In this document: one piece after another, positions 1 to 8,821 of the stretch
Position numbering within the stretch: the stretch's first letter is position 1
Layout: each line of letters begins with the position of its first letter
NCBI RefSeq assembly: GCF_028532485.1
Contig: NZ_CP116942.1
Location: 1,302,001-1,366,000 of the forward strand
Length of the DNA stretch: 64,000 nucleotides
Reading direction: 5' to 3'
Source of the DNA: Iamia majanohamensis
GTDB taxonomy: Bacteria > Actinomycetota > Acidimicrobiia > Acidimicrobiales > Iamiaceae
The notes under the pieces: generated by a model
Seen by the model: only the letters and a program-made list of their open reading frames with translations
Databases searched by the model: none
What the model was told of the DNA's origin: nothing
Position numbers and translations under genes: made by a program

Positions 1-257
1 GCAACCGCCACGTGGGCGAGCGCCTGGGCCGGGGCGAGTCGATCGACGAGATCATCGCCGCGATGAACATGGTGGCCGAGGGCGTGAAGACCTCCCGGGT
101 GGTGATGGAGCTGGCCGGGGAGAACGGCTGCGAGATGCCCATCGCGGCCGAGGTGGAGGCCGTCTGCCACGAGGGACGGACCGCGCTGGAGGCCTACACC
201 GGCCTGCTGAAGCGCGACTCGGGCCACGAGCTCGCCGGCGTCCGCCCCGACCTCTGA
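1..257 (+). CDS. gpsA: NAD(P)H-dependent glycerol-3-phosphate dehydrogenase, C-terminal end (partial)
   Basis: The last 84 residues of a protein that begins before the window. The reading frame starts at base 3 with NRHVGERLGRG and continues with IDEIIAAMNMVAEGVKT and CEMPIAAEV, the typical end of the all-helical substrate-binding domain of GpsA. The enzyme reduces dihydroxyacetone phosphate to sn-glycerol-3-phosphate in the cytosol for phospholipid synthesis. The Rossmann NAD-binding half is outside the window. The next gene begins 2 nt after the stop, so the two are probably co-transcribed. Confidence 0.9.
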   Translation, partial: NRHVGERLGRGESIDEIIAAMNMVAEGVKTSRVVMELAGENGCEMPIAAEVEAVCHEGRTALEAYTGLLKRDSGHELAGVRPDL

Positions 258-259
258 GC

Positions 260-2374
260 ATGCCCGTCGGTCGCCTCCGCCGCGGGGGCCGGAAGGGGTC
301 GGGGGGCGACGCCGCACCCGGTCCCGACGCCCTCGCCGCGCTCCGGGCCCAGGGGTGGGCCCTGCCCCCCGCGCTGGCCCGCGACGACGTGGTGCCCACC
401 TGGACCCGCACCGGCGTGGTCGACGGGGCCCGGGCCGCGCTGGTCGACGACCGCGGCCTGGTCACCCCGGTCCGGGGGCCGGGGCGCCCGTCGCTCGACT
501 GGTGGGTCGGGGCCGAGGACCGCTGGCACGTGCCCGCCCGCGAGGTCGGCGTCACCCAGCGGCGCCTCGAGGGCGCGCCGGTGGTGGAGACGACCCTCCG
601 CGTCCCGGGCGGGGAGGTCGTGCACCGGGCCTTCGGGGCCCGCGGGCCGGCCCACCCCGGCGGCGACGACTGGGTCGTGGTCGAGGTGGAGAACCGCTCG
701 GCGCTGCCCGTGGCCCTGGCGTGGGTGGTCCGGCCCTACGACCCCACCGGCGCGACGGGGTCGACCGCGCCGACGCTGTCGGTGGCCTCCGACGCCTTCC
801 CCGGGGGACCCCGCCTGCTCGCCGCGCCAGAGCCGTTCGGGCTGCTGCCCCGCCCGCCCTCGCGGTGGGCCCGGGGTGCGGCCGGCGCCGACCCCCTGGC
901 GGTGGTGGAGGCGGGCGACGCCGCCACCGGGGAGGTGGGGGCGCCCGACCCCGACGACCCCGGCCCCCACGGCCTCGCCCTGCTCACCCCGCTGCCCCAC
1001 ACCGCCACCACGCGGGTCGTGCTGTTCGCCTCGCCGGTGCCGGCCGCCGCGCTCGAGGACCAGGAGGTGCTCTGGCCCGAGCGGCTCCCCGAGGCCGCCG
1101 CGGTGGCCCGGGGCTGGACGACCCTCGTCGACCCCGGCCCCCGGGTCGAGCTGCCCGACCCGGTGCTGGCCGAGGCGGTGGCCGCCGCCCGACGCTCGCT
1201 CCCGCTGGCGCACCGTCTGGAGCGCGAGGTCGCGGCCACCGACCAGGAGCAGCCGCCGGCCCGCCACCGCGTGACCACCGGCGACGCCGGGCCGGGTGAC
1301 CGCACGACGGTCGGCGAGGCCATGGAGGCCCTCGCCGCCCTGGCCTGGTGGGGCGACACCGCCACCACCGACCGGGCCCTGGTCTCCTGGCCCGCCGGGC
1401 AGGAGCGGGGCGGCGGCTTCGGCCGGCCCGAGGACACCGCAGCCGCGCTGCGGGCCCTCGCCGCCCACGCCACCGCCTCGGGCGACGTGGGCCCGGCCTC
1501 GGCCTGGCTCCCCGAGGTGGGGGGCGCGATCGAGTCGCTGGGGCGGGCCGCCCGCCGGCCCCCGGAGGGGACCGACCCCCTGGCCGTCGCCGAGGGCCTC
1601 GACGCCGGGGCCCTGCTCCTCGCCGGGCTCGACCAGGGCGAGGCCGCGGCCCGGGTGGCCGCCCACGCGGCCGACGTGCGGGCCGGGGCCCCGTGGTCCG
1701 CGCCGGCGCCGGTCGGCGCGGGCCCGCCGCCGGCCCCGCGCCAGGTGGCCGACGCTGTGGTCGCCGCCCTCCGGGCCGGCGAGCCCGCCCCCGACCTGTG
1801 GGCCGTGCTCCGGGCGGCCTCGCCCACCACGACGTGGTCGGACCCCACCCGGTGGGTGGGCGACGACGGACTCGTGGTCGTGCGGCTCCTCGACGCCGTG
1901 GCCCGCCTGCTCCTGCGGGACGACCCCGACGGCCCGACCCTGGTGCCCTGGATGCCGCCGGCCTGGTGGGGCCTCGGGTGGGAGGTCCACCGGGCCCCGA
2001 CCCGCTGGGGCCACCTGTCCTACGCCGTGCGGTGGCACAGCGGGCGACCCGCCGTGCTCTGGGAGCTGGGCGACGGCGTCGTCGGCACGCCGGTGCTCAC
2101 CGCCCCCGGGCTCGACCCGTCGTGGCGGGCCACCGAGGCCCGGGGCGAGGCCCTCCTCATGCCCGTCCCCGTGCCCGAGGACCACCCGGCCGCGGCGGAC
2201 GCCGGCGCCGAGCCGACGGGCGGGGTGGCGGTGGCGGCCCCGCCCCGGTCGGTGTGGCGCCCGCAGGACCCCGGTCCCGACGCGCCCCCCGCGGGGGAGC
2301 CGGGCGCGCCGCCCGGCCGCAGCGCGGGCGACCCGCCGGCGGACCGCCCGCCCGACGGCGGCTCGTTCTCGTGA
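260..2374 (+). CDS. Hypothetical protein, possibly six-hairpin glycosidase-like
   Basis: A 704-residue soluble protein without signal peptide or membrane segment. I do not recognise a named family. The N-terminal third looks beta-rich (WVVVEVENRSALPVALAW). The middle is Ala-rich and helical with repeated Trp positions. Near residues 550-620 come VPWMPPAWWGLGWEVHRAP and SYAVRWHSGRPAVLWELGD, a layout like debranching-type or six-hairpin glycosidases with a closing beta domain. This assignment is inference only. The last 60 residues are Pro/Gly/Ala-rich and probably disordered. The ATG lies 2 nt after gpsA, suggesting translational coupling. Confidence 0.6.
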   Translation: MPVGRLRRGGRKGSGGDAAPGPDALAALRAQGWALPPALARDDVVPTWTRTGVVDGARAALVDDRGLVTPVRGPGRPSLDWWVGAEDRWHVPAREVGVTQRRLEGAPVVETTLRVPGGEVVHRAFGARGPAHPGGDDWVVVEVENRSALPVALAWVVRPYDPTGATGSTAPTLSVASDAFPGGPRLLAAPEPFGLLPRPPSRWARGAAGADPLAVVEAGDAATGEVGAPDPDDPGPHGLALLTPLPHTATTRVVLFASPVPAAALEDQEVLWPERLPEAAAVARGWTTLVDPGPRVELPDPVLAEAVAAARRSLPLAHRLEREVAATDQEQPPARHRVTTGDAGPGDRTTVGEAMEALAALAWWGDTATTDRALVSWPAGQERGGGFGRPEDTAAALRALAAHATASGDVGPASAWLPEVGGAIESLGRAARRPPEGTDPLAVAEGLDAGALLLAGLDQGEAAARVAAHAADVRAGAPWSAPAPVGAGPPPAPRQVADAVVAALRAGEPAPDLWAVLRAASPTTTWSDPTRWVGDDGLVVVRLLDAVARLLLRDDPDGPTLVPWMPPAWWGLGWEVHRAPTRWGHLSYAVRWHSGRPAVLWELGDGVVGTPVLTAPGLDPSWRATEARGEALLMPVPVPEDHPAAADAGAEPTGGVAVAAPPRSVWRPQDPGPDAPPAGEPGAPPGRSAGDPPADRPPDGGSFS

Positions 2375-2432
2375 GCCTCCCCCGGGGGCGCGCGGTGGCG
2401 GTGACCGGGGCCGACGCGGGAGGATCAGCGCC

Positions 2433-3767
2433 GTGACCGACGGGGACCGCGGGCCGGCGCACCCGCCCGACGAGGGGGCCGAGGCCGACGACGAGGGACT
2501 GGTGACCCTCGACGACGAGCTCGGGCTCGACGGCCTCGACCTGCCCACCCTCCGCCACCTCCTCCACGACACCGGCATCGACGACGACGCCGTGACCCGG
2601 GCGGAGGAGACCGGGACGCTCGGCTTCCTCGCCATCGAGCGCTTCGCGGTGCCCGACCCGGCCCGCTACGACCTGGTGGAGATCGCCGGGCTCACCGGGA
2701 TGCCGGCCGGCCAGATCACCCTCATGTGGCGCTCGCTCGGGCTCCCCGAGCCCCGTCCCGGCGACCGCATCTTCACCCAGGTCGACGTGGAGATGCTGGG
2801 GACCGTGGCCGGGCTCATGGAGCTGGGCCTCATCGAGCCCGACCTGGCCATGCAGATGAGCCGGGTCATCGGCTGGTCGCTGGCCCGGGTGGCGGCGGCC
2901 ATGGTCGACTCGATCGAGGTCGACCCCGCGGCCCGGGCGGCCGACGACCCCGAGCTGGCGGTGTTCGCCGGCACCATGCTCCCGACCATGACCCAGGTCA
3001 TCGAGCACGTCTGGCGCCGCCACCTCCAGATCGCGGCCCGCAACCGCATCAACCGGGAGCTGGACTCCTCGGAGAGCCGGGACACCCGGGCCGTCGGCTT
3101 CGCCGACCTGGTCGGGTTCACGACCCTCAGCCAGCAGGTCGACGAGCACACCCTGGCCAGCATCGTGGGTCGCTTCGAGGAGATCGCCTACGACACCGTC
3201 ACCAGCTTCGGCGGGCGGGTCGTGAAGATGATCGGCGACGAGGTCATGTACGCCATCGAGGACCCGACCGAGGCGGTGCTCGTGGGCCTGGCCCTGGCCG
3301 AGGAGTACGCGGCCGACGAGGCGCTCTCCGACGTGCGCGTCGGCATCGCGTGCGGGCCCGTGGTCGAGCGCGAGGCCGACCTCTACGGGCCCGTGGTCAA
3401 CGTGGCCAGCCGCATCGTCAACATCGCCTTCCCCGGCTCGGTGCTGACCACCGACGAGGTCCACGAGACGGTGGGCGACGACCCCCGGCTGGCCTGGAAG
3501 GCGCTCAAGCCCCGCAAGATCAAGGACATCGGGCGGGTGCCGCTGTGGGCCGTCCGCCCGGTCGACGACGACGACCGGGCCGGGCCCCGCTCGGAGGTGC
3601 GCGAGCGCCGCACGGAGGCCCGCGAGCGGCGGCTGGCCGACCTCGACGAGGAGGGGCGATCCCGCCGGTCCCGGCGCCGCCGGGGCGGGGACCGGGACGA
3701 GCCCGACGACGGTGCGGCCGCCGACGCGCCGGGGGGCGCCGGGGACGAGGCCGACACCGACCGGTAG
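2433..3767 (+). CDS. Class III adenylate/guanylate cyclase with N-terminal regulatory domain
   Basis: A 444-residue cytosolic protein. The first ~215 residues form a helical domain resembling the regulatory domain of actinobacterial adenylate cyclases. The catalytic domain follows: metal-binding Asp225 in VGFADLVGFT, Lys265 and Asp269 in VVKMIGDEVMY, and the transition-state Asn323/Arg327 pair in NVASR. All residues needed for activity are present, and Lys265 favours ATP over GTP. The tail is basic then acidic and looks disordered. The GTG at 2433 was chosen because upstream in-frame sequence is shadow coding of the previous gene. The TAG stop forms the first three bases of the next gene's -10 box. 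Confidence 0.85.
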   Translation: MTDGDRGPAHPPDEGAEADDEGLVTLDDELGLDGLDLPTLRHLLHDTGIDDDAVTRAEETGTLGFLAIERFAVPDPARYDLVEIAGLTGMPAGQITLMWRSLGLPEPRPGDRIFTQVDVEMLGTVAGLMELGLIEPDLAMQMSRVIGWSLARVAAAMVDSIEVDPAARAADDPELAVFAGTMLPTMTQVIEHVWRRHLQIAARNRINRELDSSESRDTRAVGFADLVGFTTLSQQVDEHTLASIVGRFEEIAYDTVTSFGGRVVKMIGDEVMYAIEDPTEAVLVGLALAEEYAADEALSDVRVGIACGPVVEREADLYGPVVNVASRIVNIAFPGSVLTTDEVHETVGDDPRLAWKALKPRKIKDIGRVPLWAVRPVDDDDRAGPRSEVRERRTEARERRLADLDEEGRSRRSRRRRGGDRDEPDDGAAADAPGGAGDEADTDR

Positions 3768-3770
3768 CCT
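3765..3770 (+). promoter_or_regulatory. -10 box TAGCCT, leaderless start of the L,D-transpeptidase
   Basis: TAGCCT ends 6 nt before the ATG at 3777. Its TAG is also the stop codon of the cyclase gene. No Shine-Dalgarno sequence lies between, so a leaderless transcript is likely. Confidence 0.6.
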
Positions 3771-3776
3771 GCGGCC

Positions 3777-4592
3777 ATGCGCAGGGCCCTCTCCCCGGCG
3801 GGGCTGGTCGCCGTGGTCGCCAGCCTGGGCGTGCTGGTCGGCGCCCTCGTCGTCTCCTCGCGCTCGACCGAGGTGGTCGGCCCGCGCCTGGCCGGCGCGG
3901 CCGCGGTGGCCCCGCCCCTGGTCACCGGGGACTGGACGCCGCCGACGGCACCGGCGCCGCCGGCCCGGCCCACGTCGTTCACCGTCGCCGACGCCACCGG
4001 GCCCACCGTGCCGCTGTACTCGGCCCCCGGCCAGGCCTCCGGCGAGGCCATGGACAACCCCACGTGGGAGGGCCTCGACGTGGTGTTCCGGGTGCTCGGG
4101 CGCGACCCCGGTGCCGACGACGACCCGGCCGACGACTTCCTCCGGGTGAAGGTCTCGCAGCGGCCCAACGGCAAGGAGGCGTGGGTGCGGGCCGCCGACG
4201 TCTCCCTCCGCACCGTGCCCAACTGGATCCGGGTCGAGATCGGGGCCAAGCGGCTCACCGTGCTCCACGGCGACACCCCGCTGCTGTCGACCACCGTGGC
4301 CACGGGCAAGGGGGCCACCCCCACGCCGACGGGCTCCTACTTCGTCGACGGCCTCGTCGCCCTCGACCCGCCCCACCGGGCCTACGGCGCGGGCCAGGTG
4401 AGCGTGAGCGCCTTCAGCGAGACCCTGGAGTCCTTCGGGGGTGGCATCGGCCAGATCGCCCTCCACGGCACGTTCGCCACCGGCCTCCTCGGCCAGGAGA
4501 CGAGCAACGGCTGCGTGCGCCTCGACAACGCCTCGATCACCGCGGTCATGGACCTGGCCCCCACCGGCACCCCCGTCGAGATCGTGGCCTGA
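3777..4592 (+). CDS. L,D-transpeptidase (YkuD domain), membrane-anchored
   Basis: A 271-residue exported enzyme. An N-terminal hydrophobic segment (LVAVVASLGVLVGALVV) acts as signal anchor, followed by a Pro/Ala-rich linker, a beta-rich module (about residues 65-145) and the YkuD catalytic domain (about 150-271). His230 in LHGTF and Cys246 in SNGCVRL form the active-site signature. The enzyme would make 3-3 peptidoglycan cross-links outside the membrane. The ATG is placed 6 nt after a TAGCCT -10 box. It converges on the mannosidase gene across a hairpin terminator. Confidence 0.9.
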   Translation: MRRALSPAGLVAVVASLGVLVGALVVSSRSTEVVGPRLAGAAAVAPPLVTGDWTPPTAPAPPARPTSFTVADATGPTVPLYSAPGQASGEAMDNPTWEGLDVVFRVLGRDPGADDDPADDFLRVKVSQRPNGKEAWVRAADVSLRTVPNWIRVEIGAKRLTVLHGDTPLLSTTVATGKGATPTPTGSYFVDGLVALDPPHRAYGAGQVSVSAFSETLESFGGGIGQIALHGTFATGLLGQETSNGCVRLDNASITAVMDLAPTGTPVEIVA

Positions 4593-4593
4593 G

Positions 4594-4635
4594 CGGTCCG
4601 CCGTCGGTCAACCGGTCAGCCGGTCCGACGGACCG
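4594..4635. terminator. Nested hairpin terminator between convergent genes
   Basis: Three nested stems are visible: CGGT (4594-4597) with ACCG (4632-4635), CCGTCGG (4601-4607) with CCGACGG (4625-4631), and ACCGG (4611-4615) with CCGGT (4620-4624). No T-run follows. It lies exactly between two convergent stops and can serve both strands. Confidence 0.6.
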
Positions 4636-4643
4636 TGGGTGGG

Positions 4644-7304
4644 TCAGGCGTCGAGGGCGAGGGTGGCGATGCCCCAGGGACGCAGGGGGAGGGGCCCGTC
4701 GAGGCGCTCGAGGGGGCGGCCGCGGAGGTCGGTGAGCCAGCCGCTGCGGTCCACCCGGACCGTGGTCTCGGTGTCCGAGGGGTTCCAGACCCGCACCTCG
4801 AGGCTCCCGCCGCGCCGTCGGACGGCGGCCACCTCGGCCCCGTCCAGACGCAGGGGCGTGTGGCCGTCGCGACGGTGGGGGCCTCGGGGCGTGGCCACCA
4901 GCAGGGGGGAGAAGAGGTCGTCGGCGAGGGCGCGGGGGTCCTCGGCGTCCACGGCCAGGCCGTAGCGCACCGTCGTGACCCCGGGCATCTGGGCGCCGGG
5001 GGTGGCGACCACGGGCCCGGCCGGGACCGGGCGGGTCGCCATCGGGCCCTGGGACAGCAGCCCGGTGCAGCGCAGCAGGGTGAGGGCCAGCTCGCCGGCG
5101 CCGCCGGCGGCCTCGTCCACGGCGACCAGCTCGTACTCCGCGACCCCCTCGACCACGACGGTGAGCCCGCCTGCGGTCACGTGGTCGCGCGCCGGGTAGG
5201 TGGGCAGCGGGGACTCGGTGGGGCCGCCCTCGGCCTCCAGGCCCCGGGTCACGGTGGCGTAGGCGCAGCCCGCCTCGGAGGTCGTGGCCCGGCGGGGGAG
5301 GGGCAGGTGGACCCGGAGGCGGTGGTCGCGGCTGCGGTTGTCGATCGTCGTCTCCACCCGCACCAGGCCCTCGCCGGCGTGGAGCTCCAGGGTGGTGGTG
5401 ACGGTGGTGGCCACGGTGGGGACGCCGACCCGGCGGTCGTCGACCAGCTCCAGGGGCCAGGTCCAGTCGGTGGCGACCCTGACCCGGCCGCGCACGGGGC
5501 CGGCCTCGAGCACCTCCACCCGCACGGCGTCGGGTCGGTCGACGAGCACGTCGCCGTCGACGGGCGGGCACCAGTTGTAGGTGTCGCCCATGTCGCCACC
5601 GTCGACCAGGCGGCCGAAGCCGGCCACGCCGTCGATCGACCAGGTGCCGTCGGAGGGGTCGACCTCGACGTGCACCAGGCCGTCGTCGAGCACGGCGCCG
5701 CCGCCGTCGGTGGCCTCGGCGGTGACGGGCGCGACGGGCAGGGGCGAGGGGTGCCAGCGGCCCCAGCCGAAGCCCTCCTGGGAGACCCGGGCCAGGACGC
5801 GGTGGGCCGGGGGGCCGTCGCGCCAGACGGTGGCCACGTGCCCGGGGGCGCCGGCGGCCATGACGGCGGCCACCTCGGCCCGCACCGCGGAGCGGTCGAC
5901 CGCGCCGGTGCCGCCGCTGCGCACCACGACGGTGACGGCGTCGCCCTCGTCGGTGACCTCGACGTCGGTGAGCGAGGAGTCGCGGTCGAGCACCCGACCG
6001 ACGACCTCGCCCAGGTTGGCCCGGCTCCCGTCGTCGACCTTGCGTCGTCCGGGCACGGCCTCGACGACCTGGGTGCCCTCGGGGGCGTCGCCCTCGACCA
6101 GCAGGTCGACCACGCCGTGGCGGGTCCGGGCCGAGGGGTTGACCACCACGGGGCCGGAGCCGCCCGCCTCCGCGCCGATGCGCCGCAGGGCCCGGTTGGT
6201 GAGGCCCTCGGCCACGTCGACGGCCTCGTCGTAGCGGTGCAGCACGGCGTCGACCACGGGGTCGACCGAGCAGGCGCAGATCGAGTCGTGGGCCGCGTTG
6301 CGGACCACCAGCCCCCAGGCCTCGTCGAGGAAGGCCCGGGGCCAGGCGTCGGCCTCGGCGAACAGCGCCCAGAGGGGCTCGGCCACCCGCTCCAGGCCCC
6401 GCTCGGCCCGGGCCGCCCGCTGGCGCACGTCGACCCGGTTGGAGGTGACGCCCATGAGCACGTTGGTGCGGGCTCCGGAGCGCATCTCGCCGGTCCAGGC
6501 GGGCAGGCCGGCGCGCCCGTCGGCGGAGGCGTCGACCTCGGCCGCCCGCCCGGCGACGTGGTCGGCGAGGGAGGTCACCCGCAGGTCCCAGGCGTCGCTC
6601 AGGGCGTCGGCCTCGGCCACCAGCCGGCCCAGGGCGGGCTGGGGCATCAGGTGGTCGGTGCCGTTCATCCAGAGGACGGGGTCGCCCGAGCGGGGCTCGT
6701 GGGCCTCGGCCCAGTCGGCGATGCGGGCCAGCAGCTCCTTGGCGTCGCCGGGGAGCACCGCGCCGTTGGAGTAGCCGTCGGCCAGGTACTCGGCCAGGAC
6801 CTCGGTGCCGTCGGGCGCCCGCCACCGGAACGCGGGGGCGTCGATCGCGGCGGGCACGCCCCGCCACACGACGGCCTCGTGGAACCCGAAGCCGGCCAGG
6901 AGCTGGGGCATCTGGGCGATGTGGCCGAACATGTCGGGCAGGTACCCGACCTCCATGGCCCCGCCGAAGCGGGCGGCCCGGTCGAGGCCCATCTCGAGGT
7001 CGCGCACGATGGTCTCGCCCGAGACGAGGAACTCGTCCATGAGGATGTACCAGGGGCCGAGGCTGAGGCGGCCCGAGCCGGCCAGGCGGCGGATGCGCTC
7101 CTCCTCCTCGGGGCGGACGGCCAGGTAGTCGTCGACGACGGCCATCTGGCCGTCGAGCATGAAGTGGGCGTAGCCGGGGTCGGCGTCGAGGCGGTCGAGC
7201 AGCCCGTCGAGCAGGTCGACGAGCCGCATGCGGAACGACTGGAAGGGCCGGTACCACTCGCGGTCCCAGTGGGTGTGGGGGACGATGTCGACGCGTCGGG
7301 CCAT
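4644..7304 (-). CDS. Glycoside hydrolase family 38 alpha-mannosidase
   Basis: An 886-residue cytosolic enzyme. The N-terminal GH38 domain begins VDIVPHTHWDREWY with the zinc-ligand His and Asp. The nucleophile region is EVGYLPDMFGH, and DHLMPQ and NAAHDSICACSVDPVVD complete the active site and middle domain. A long C-terminal beta-sandwich domain follows. The length fits bacterial GH38 enzymes, which hydrolyse alpha-mannosides. The ATG at 7304 lies 6 nt behind a minus-strand TACCGT -10 box shared with the divergent C69 peptidase. No transporter or sugar regulator is adjacent, so the natural substrate cannot be inferred from context. Confidence 0.9.
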   Translation of the reverse strand: MARRVDIVPHTHWDREWYRPFQSFRMRLVDLLDGLLDRLDADPGYAHFMLDGQMAVVDDYLAVRPEEEERIRRLAGSGRLSLGPWYILMDEFLVSGETIVRDLEMGLDRAARFGGAMEVGYLPDMFGHIAQMPQLLAGFGFHEAVVWRGVPAAIDAPAFRWRAPDGTEVLAEYLADGYSNGAVLPGDAKELLARIADWAEAHEPRSGDPVLWMNGTDHLMPQPALGRLVAEADALSDAWDLRVTSLADHVAGRAAEVDASADGRAGLPAWTGEMRSGARTNVLMGVTSNRVDVRQRAARAERGLERVAEPLWALFAEADAWPRAFLDEAWGLVVRNAAHDSICACSVDPVVDAVLHRYDEAVDVAEGLTNRALRRIGAEAGGSGPVVVNPSARTRHGVVDLLVEGDAPEGTQVVEAVPGRRKVDDGSRANLGEVVGRVLDRDSSLTDVEVTDEGDAVTVVVRSGGTGAVDRSAVRAEVAAVMAAGAPGHVATVWRDGPPAHRVLARVSQEGFGWGRWHPSPLPVAPVTAEATDGGGAVLDDGLVHVEVDPSDGTWSIDGVAGFGRLVDGGDMGDTYNWCPPVDGDVLVDRPDAVRVEVLEAGPVRGRVRVATDWTWPLELVDDRRVGVPTVATTVTTTLELHAGEGLVRVETTIDNRSRDHRLRVHLPLPRRATTSEAGCAYATVTRGLEAEGGPTESPLPTYPARDHVTAGGLTVVVEGVAEYELVAVDEAAGGAGELALTLLRCTGLLSQGPMATRPVPAGPVVATPGAQMPGVTTVRYGLAVDAEDPRALADDLFSPLLVATPRGPHRRDGHTPLRLDGAEVAAVRRRGGSLEVRVWNPSDTETTVRVDRSGWLTDLRGRPLERLDGPLPLRPWGIATLALDA

Positions 7305-7310
7305 GCCCCC

Positions 7311-7324
7311 ACGGTAGGTAGCGT
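7311..7324. promoter_or_regulatory. Compact bidirectional promoter
   Basis: The 14-bp sequence ACGGTAGGTAGCGT carries TAGCGT on the plus strand (7319-7324) and TACCGT on the minus strand (7316 down to 7311). These lie 7 nt and 6 nt from the GTG at 7332 and the ATG at 7304. Both divergent transcripts would be leaderless. Confidence 0.65.
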
Positions 7325-7331
7325 CGACGGC

Positions 7332-8360
7332 GTGTGCGACACCCTGGTGGCCCTGGCCCCGGCGACCGCGGCGGGGACCACGCTGTTCGCCAAGAACAGC
7401 GATCGCCCCCCGCACGAGCGCCAGGTCGTCGAGCACCACCCGCCCCGGCGGGAGGAGGTGACCCGGGCCACCCACGTGGAGCTCCCCGGCCACCCCGAGC
7501 CGACCTTCGCGGTGACCGGGAGCCGACCGACCTGGATGTGGGGGATGGAGCACGGGGTCAACGAGGCCGGGGTGGCCGTCGGCAACGAGATGATCTTCAC
7601 CCTCGACGACCCCCGGGACGCCCCGGTCGCCCTCACCGGCATGGACCTGGTGCGCCTGGCCCTGGAGCGGGCGGCCAACGCCACCGCCGCGGTGGCCACC
7701 CTCACCTCCCTCCTGGAGGCCCACGGCCAGGGCGGCTCGGGCCACGACCACGACGACGTGCCCTACTGGTCGTCGTTCCTCGTCGCCGACCCGGCCTCGG
7801 CCTGGGTGGTCGAGACGTCGGGGCGCACCTGGGCGGCCGAGGAGGTCGACCGCACCCGGGCCATCTCCAACCGGACCACGATCCCGTCCTTCGACGCCAT
7901 CCACCGCTCGGCGCAGGAGGCCGCCTCGCCCTTCGTCGACCCGCGCTGGGAGGCGGGTCGGGAGATGCTGGCCGACCGCCCGGTCACCGACAACGGCCTC
8001 CGCGCCCACCTGCGCGCCCACGTCGGCGGCGACGACGGCTGGACGGTCTGCATGCACGTCGACGGCCTCGAGGCCACCACCGCCTCGGTCGTGGCCGCCC
8101 TCCGCCCCGACGGCCCGCCGTGGGCCCGGTTCCTCCTCGGGTCGCCGTGCCGCTCGGTCTACGTGCCCCTGCGGGTGGGCGAGCCCCTGGGCGCCGTCCC
8201 CGCCCCGGACCGCTTCGCCGCCCTCACCGACGCCCACCGGGGGGCCCTCGACGACCTCGAGGCCGACCTCGACGCCGCGGTGGCCGACGACCCCGGGCCC
8301 GGGTGGAACGCCGAGGCCTGGTCCCGGGTCACCGCCACCCTCGACCGCCTGGGGGTGTGA
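7332..8360 (+). CDS. Peptidase family C69 (secernin/dipeptidase-like)
   Basis: A 342-residue N-terminal-nucleophile hydrolase. GTG at 7332 is followed directly by TGC, giving Met-Cys-Asp-Thr, so removal of Met would expose Cys2 as nucleophile, as in C69 dipeptidases and secernins. Further family features are FAKNSDRPPHE, HGVNEAGVAVGNE and AISNRTTI. Predicted action is cytosolic hydrolysis of dipeptides or related amides. The exact substrate is unknown. Its GTGA stop overlaps the start of the RpiB-like gene, so the two are coupled. Confidence 0.85.
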   Translation: MCDTLVALAPATAAGTTLFAKNSDRPPHERQVVEHHPPRREEVTRATHVELPGHPEPTFAVTGSRPTWMWGMEHGVNEAGVAVGNEMIFTLDDPRDAPVALTGMDLVRLALERAANATAAVATLTSLLEAHGQGGSGHDHDDVPYWSSFLVADPASAWVVETSGRTWAAEEVDRTRAISNRTTIPSFDAIHRSAQEAASPFVDPRWEAGREMLADRPVTDNGLRAHLRAHVGGDDGWTVCMHVDGLEATTASVVAALRPDGPPWARFLLGSPCRSVYVPLRVGEPLGAVPAPDRFAALTDAHRGALDDLEADLDAAVADDPGPGWNAEAWSRVTATLDRLGV

Positions 8361-8812
8361 CGGTGCGCATCGCCTTCGGCACCGACGAGCGCACCGCGGT
8401 CACCGAGGCCCTGAAGGAGCTGGTGGCCGAGGCCGGCCACGAGCTGGTGGTGGCGGCCCGCGACGGCGACCCCTGGCCCGACGTGGGCCGGGCCGTGGGC
8501 GAGGCGGTGGCCTCGGGCACGGCCGACCGGGGCGTCGTGTGCTGCTGGACCGGCACCGGGGTGGCCATGGCCGCGACCAAGGTCCCCGGGGTGCGGGCCG
8601 CGCTGTGCGGCGACGCCGAGACGGCGCGCGGTGCCCGCCGCTGGAACGACGCCAACGTGCTCGCCCTCGGGCTGCGCCTCACCTCCGCGGTCGTCGCCGG
8701 CGAGGTGCTGGCCGCCTTCCTCGGCACCGACCCGGACCCCGACGAGGGGCCCACCATCGCCCGGGTCGAGCCCCGCCCGGGGGCCGGGCCGGGGCCCGCG
8801 GCCGAGGGGTAG
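8357..8812 (+). CDS. RpiB/LacA/LacB-family sugar-phosphate isomerase, atypical
   Basis: A 151-residue protein of the ribose-5-phosphate isomerase B fold. The C-terminal half, KVPGVRAALCGD then ARRWNDANVLALGLR, is canonical. The N-terminal motif usually read as SDHAG is TDERT here, so the catalytic/phosphate His is missing. The central loop reads CCWTGTGVAMAATK instead of CGTGIGMSIAANK. This CWTGTG variant is shared by a group of actinobacterial isomerases and argues for a substrate other than ribose-5-phosphate. GTG at 8357 overlaps the previous stop by four bases. Its TAG stop starts the next -10 box. Confidence 0.85.
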   Translation: MTVRIAFGTDERTAVTEALKELVAEAGHELVVAARDGDPWPDVGRAVGEAVASGTADRGVVCCWTGTGVAMAATKVPGVRAALCGDAETARGARRWNDANVLALGLRLTSAVVAGEVLAAFLGTDPDPDEGPTIARVEPRPGAGPGPAAEG

Positions 8813-8815
8813 GTT
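8810..8815 (+). promoter_or_regulatory. -10 box TAGGTT, leaderless start of the GYD protein
   Basis: TAGGTT lies 6 nt before the ATG at 8822. Its TAG is the stop codon of the isomerase gene. Confidence 0.6.
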
Positions 8816-8821
8816 GCGGGC

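Noticed and set aside
1296-2432. N-terminal extension of the cyclase frame
   Set aside because: It is an Arg/Pro-rich shadow of the preceding gene; the real start is the GTG at 2433.
4635-7331. Plus-strand open frame antisense to the mannosidase, joined to the C69 peptidase
   Set aside because: Its composition (Val/Gly/His-rich, no motifs) is that of a shadow frame; Cys2 after GTG 7332 marks the true N-terminus.
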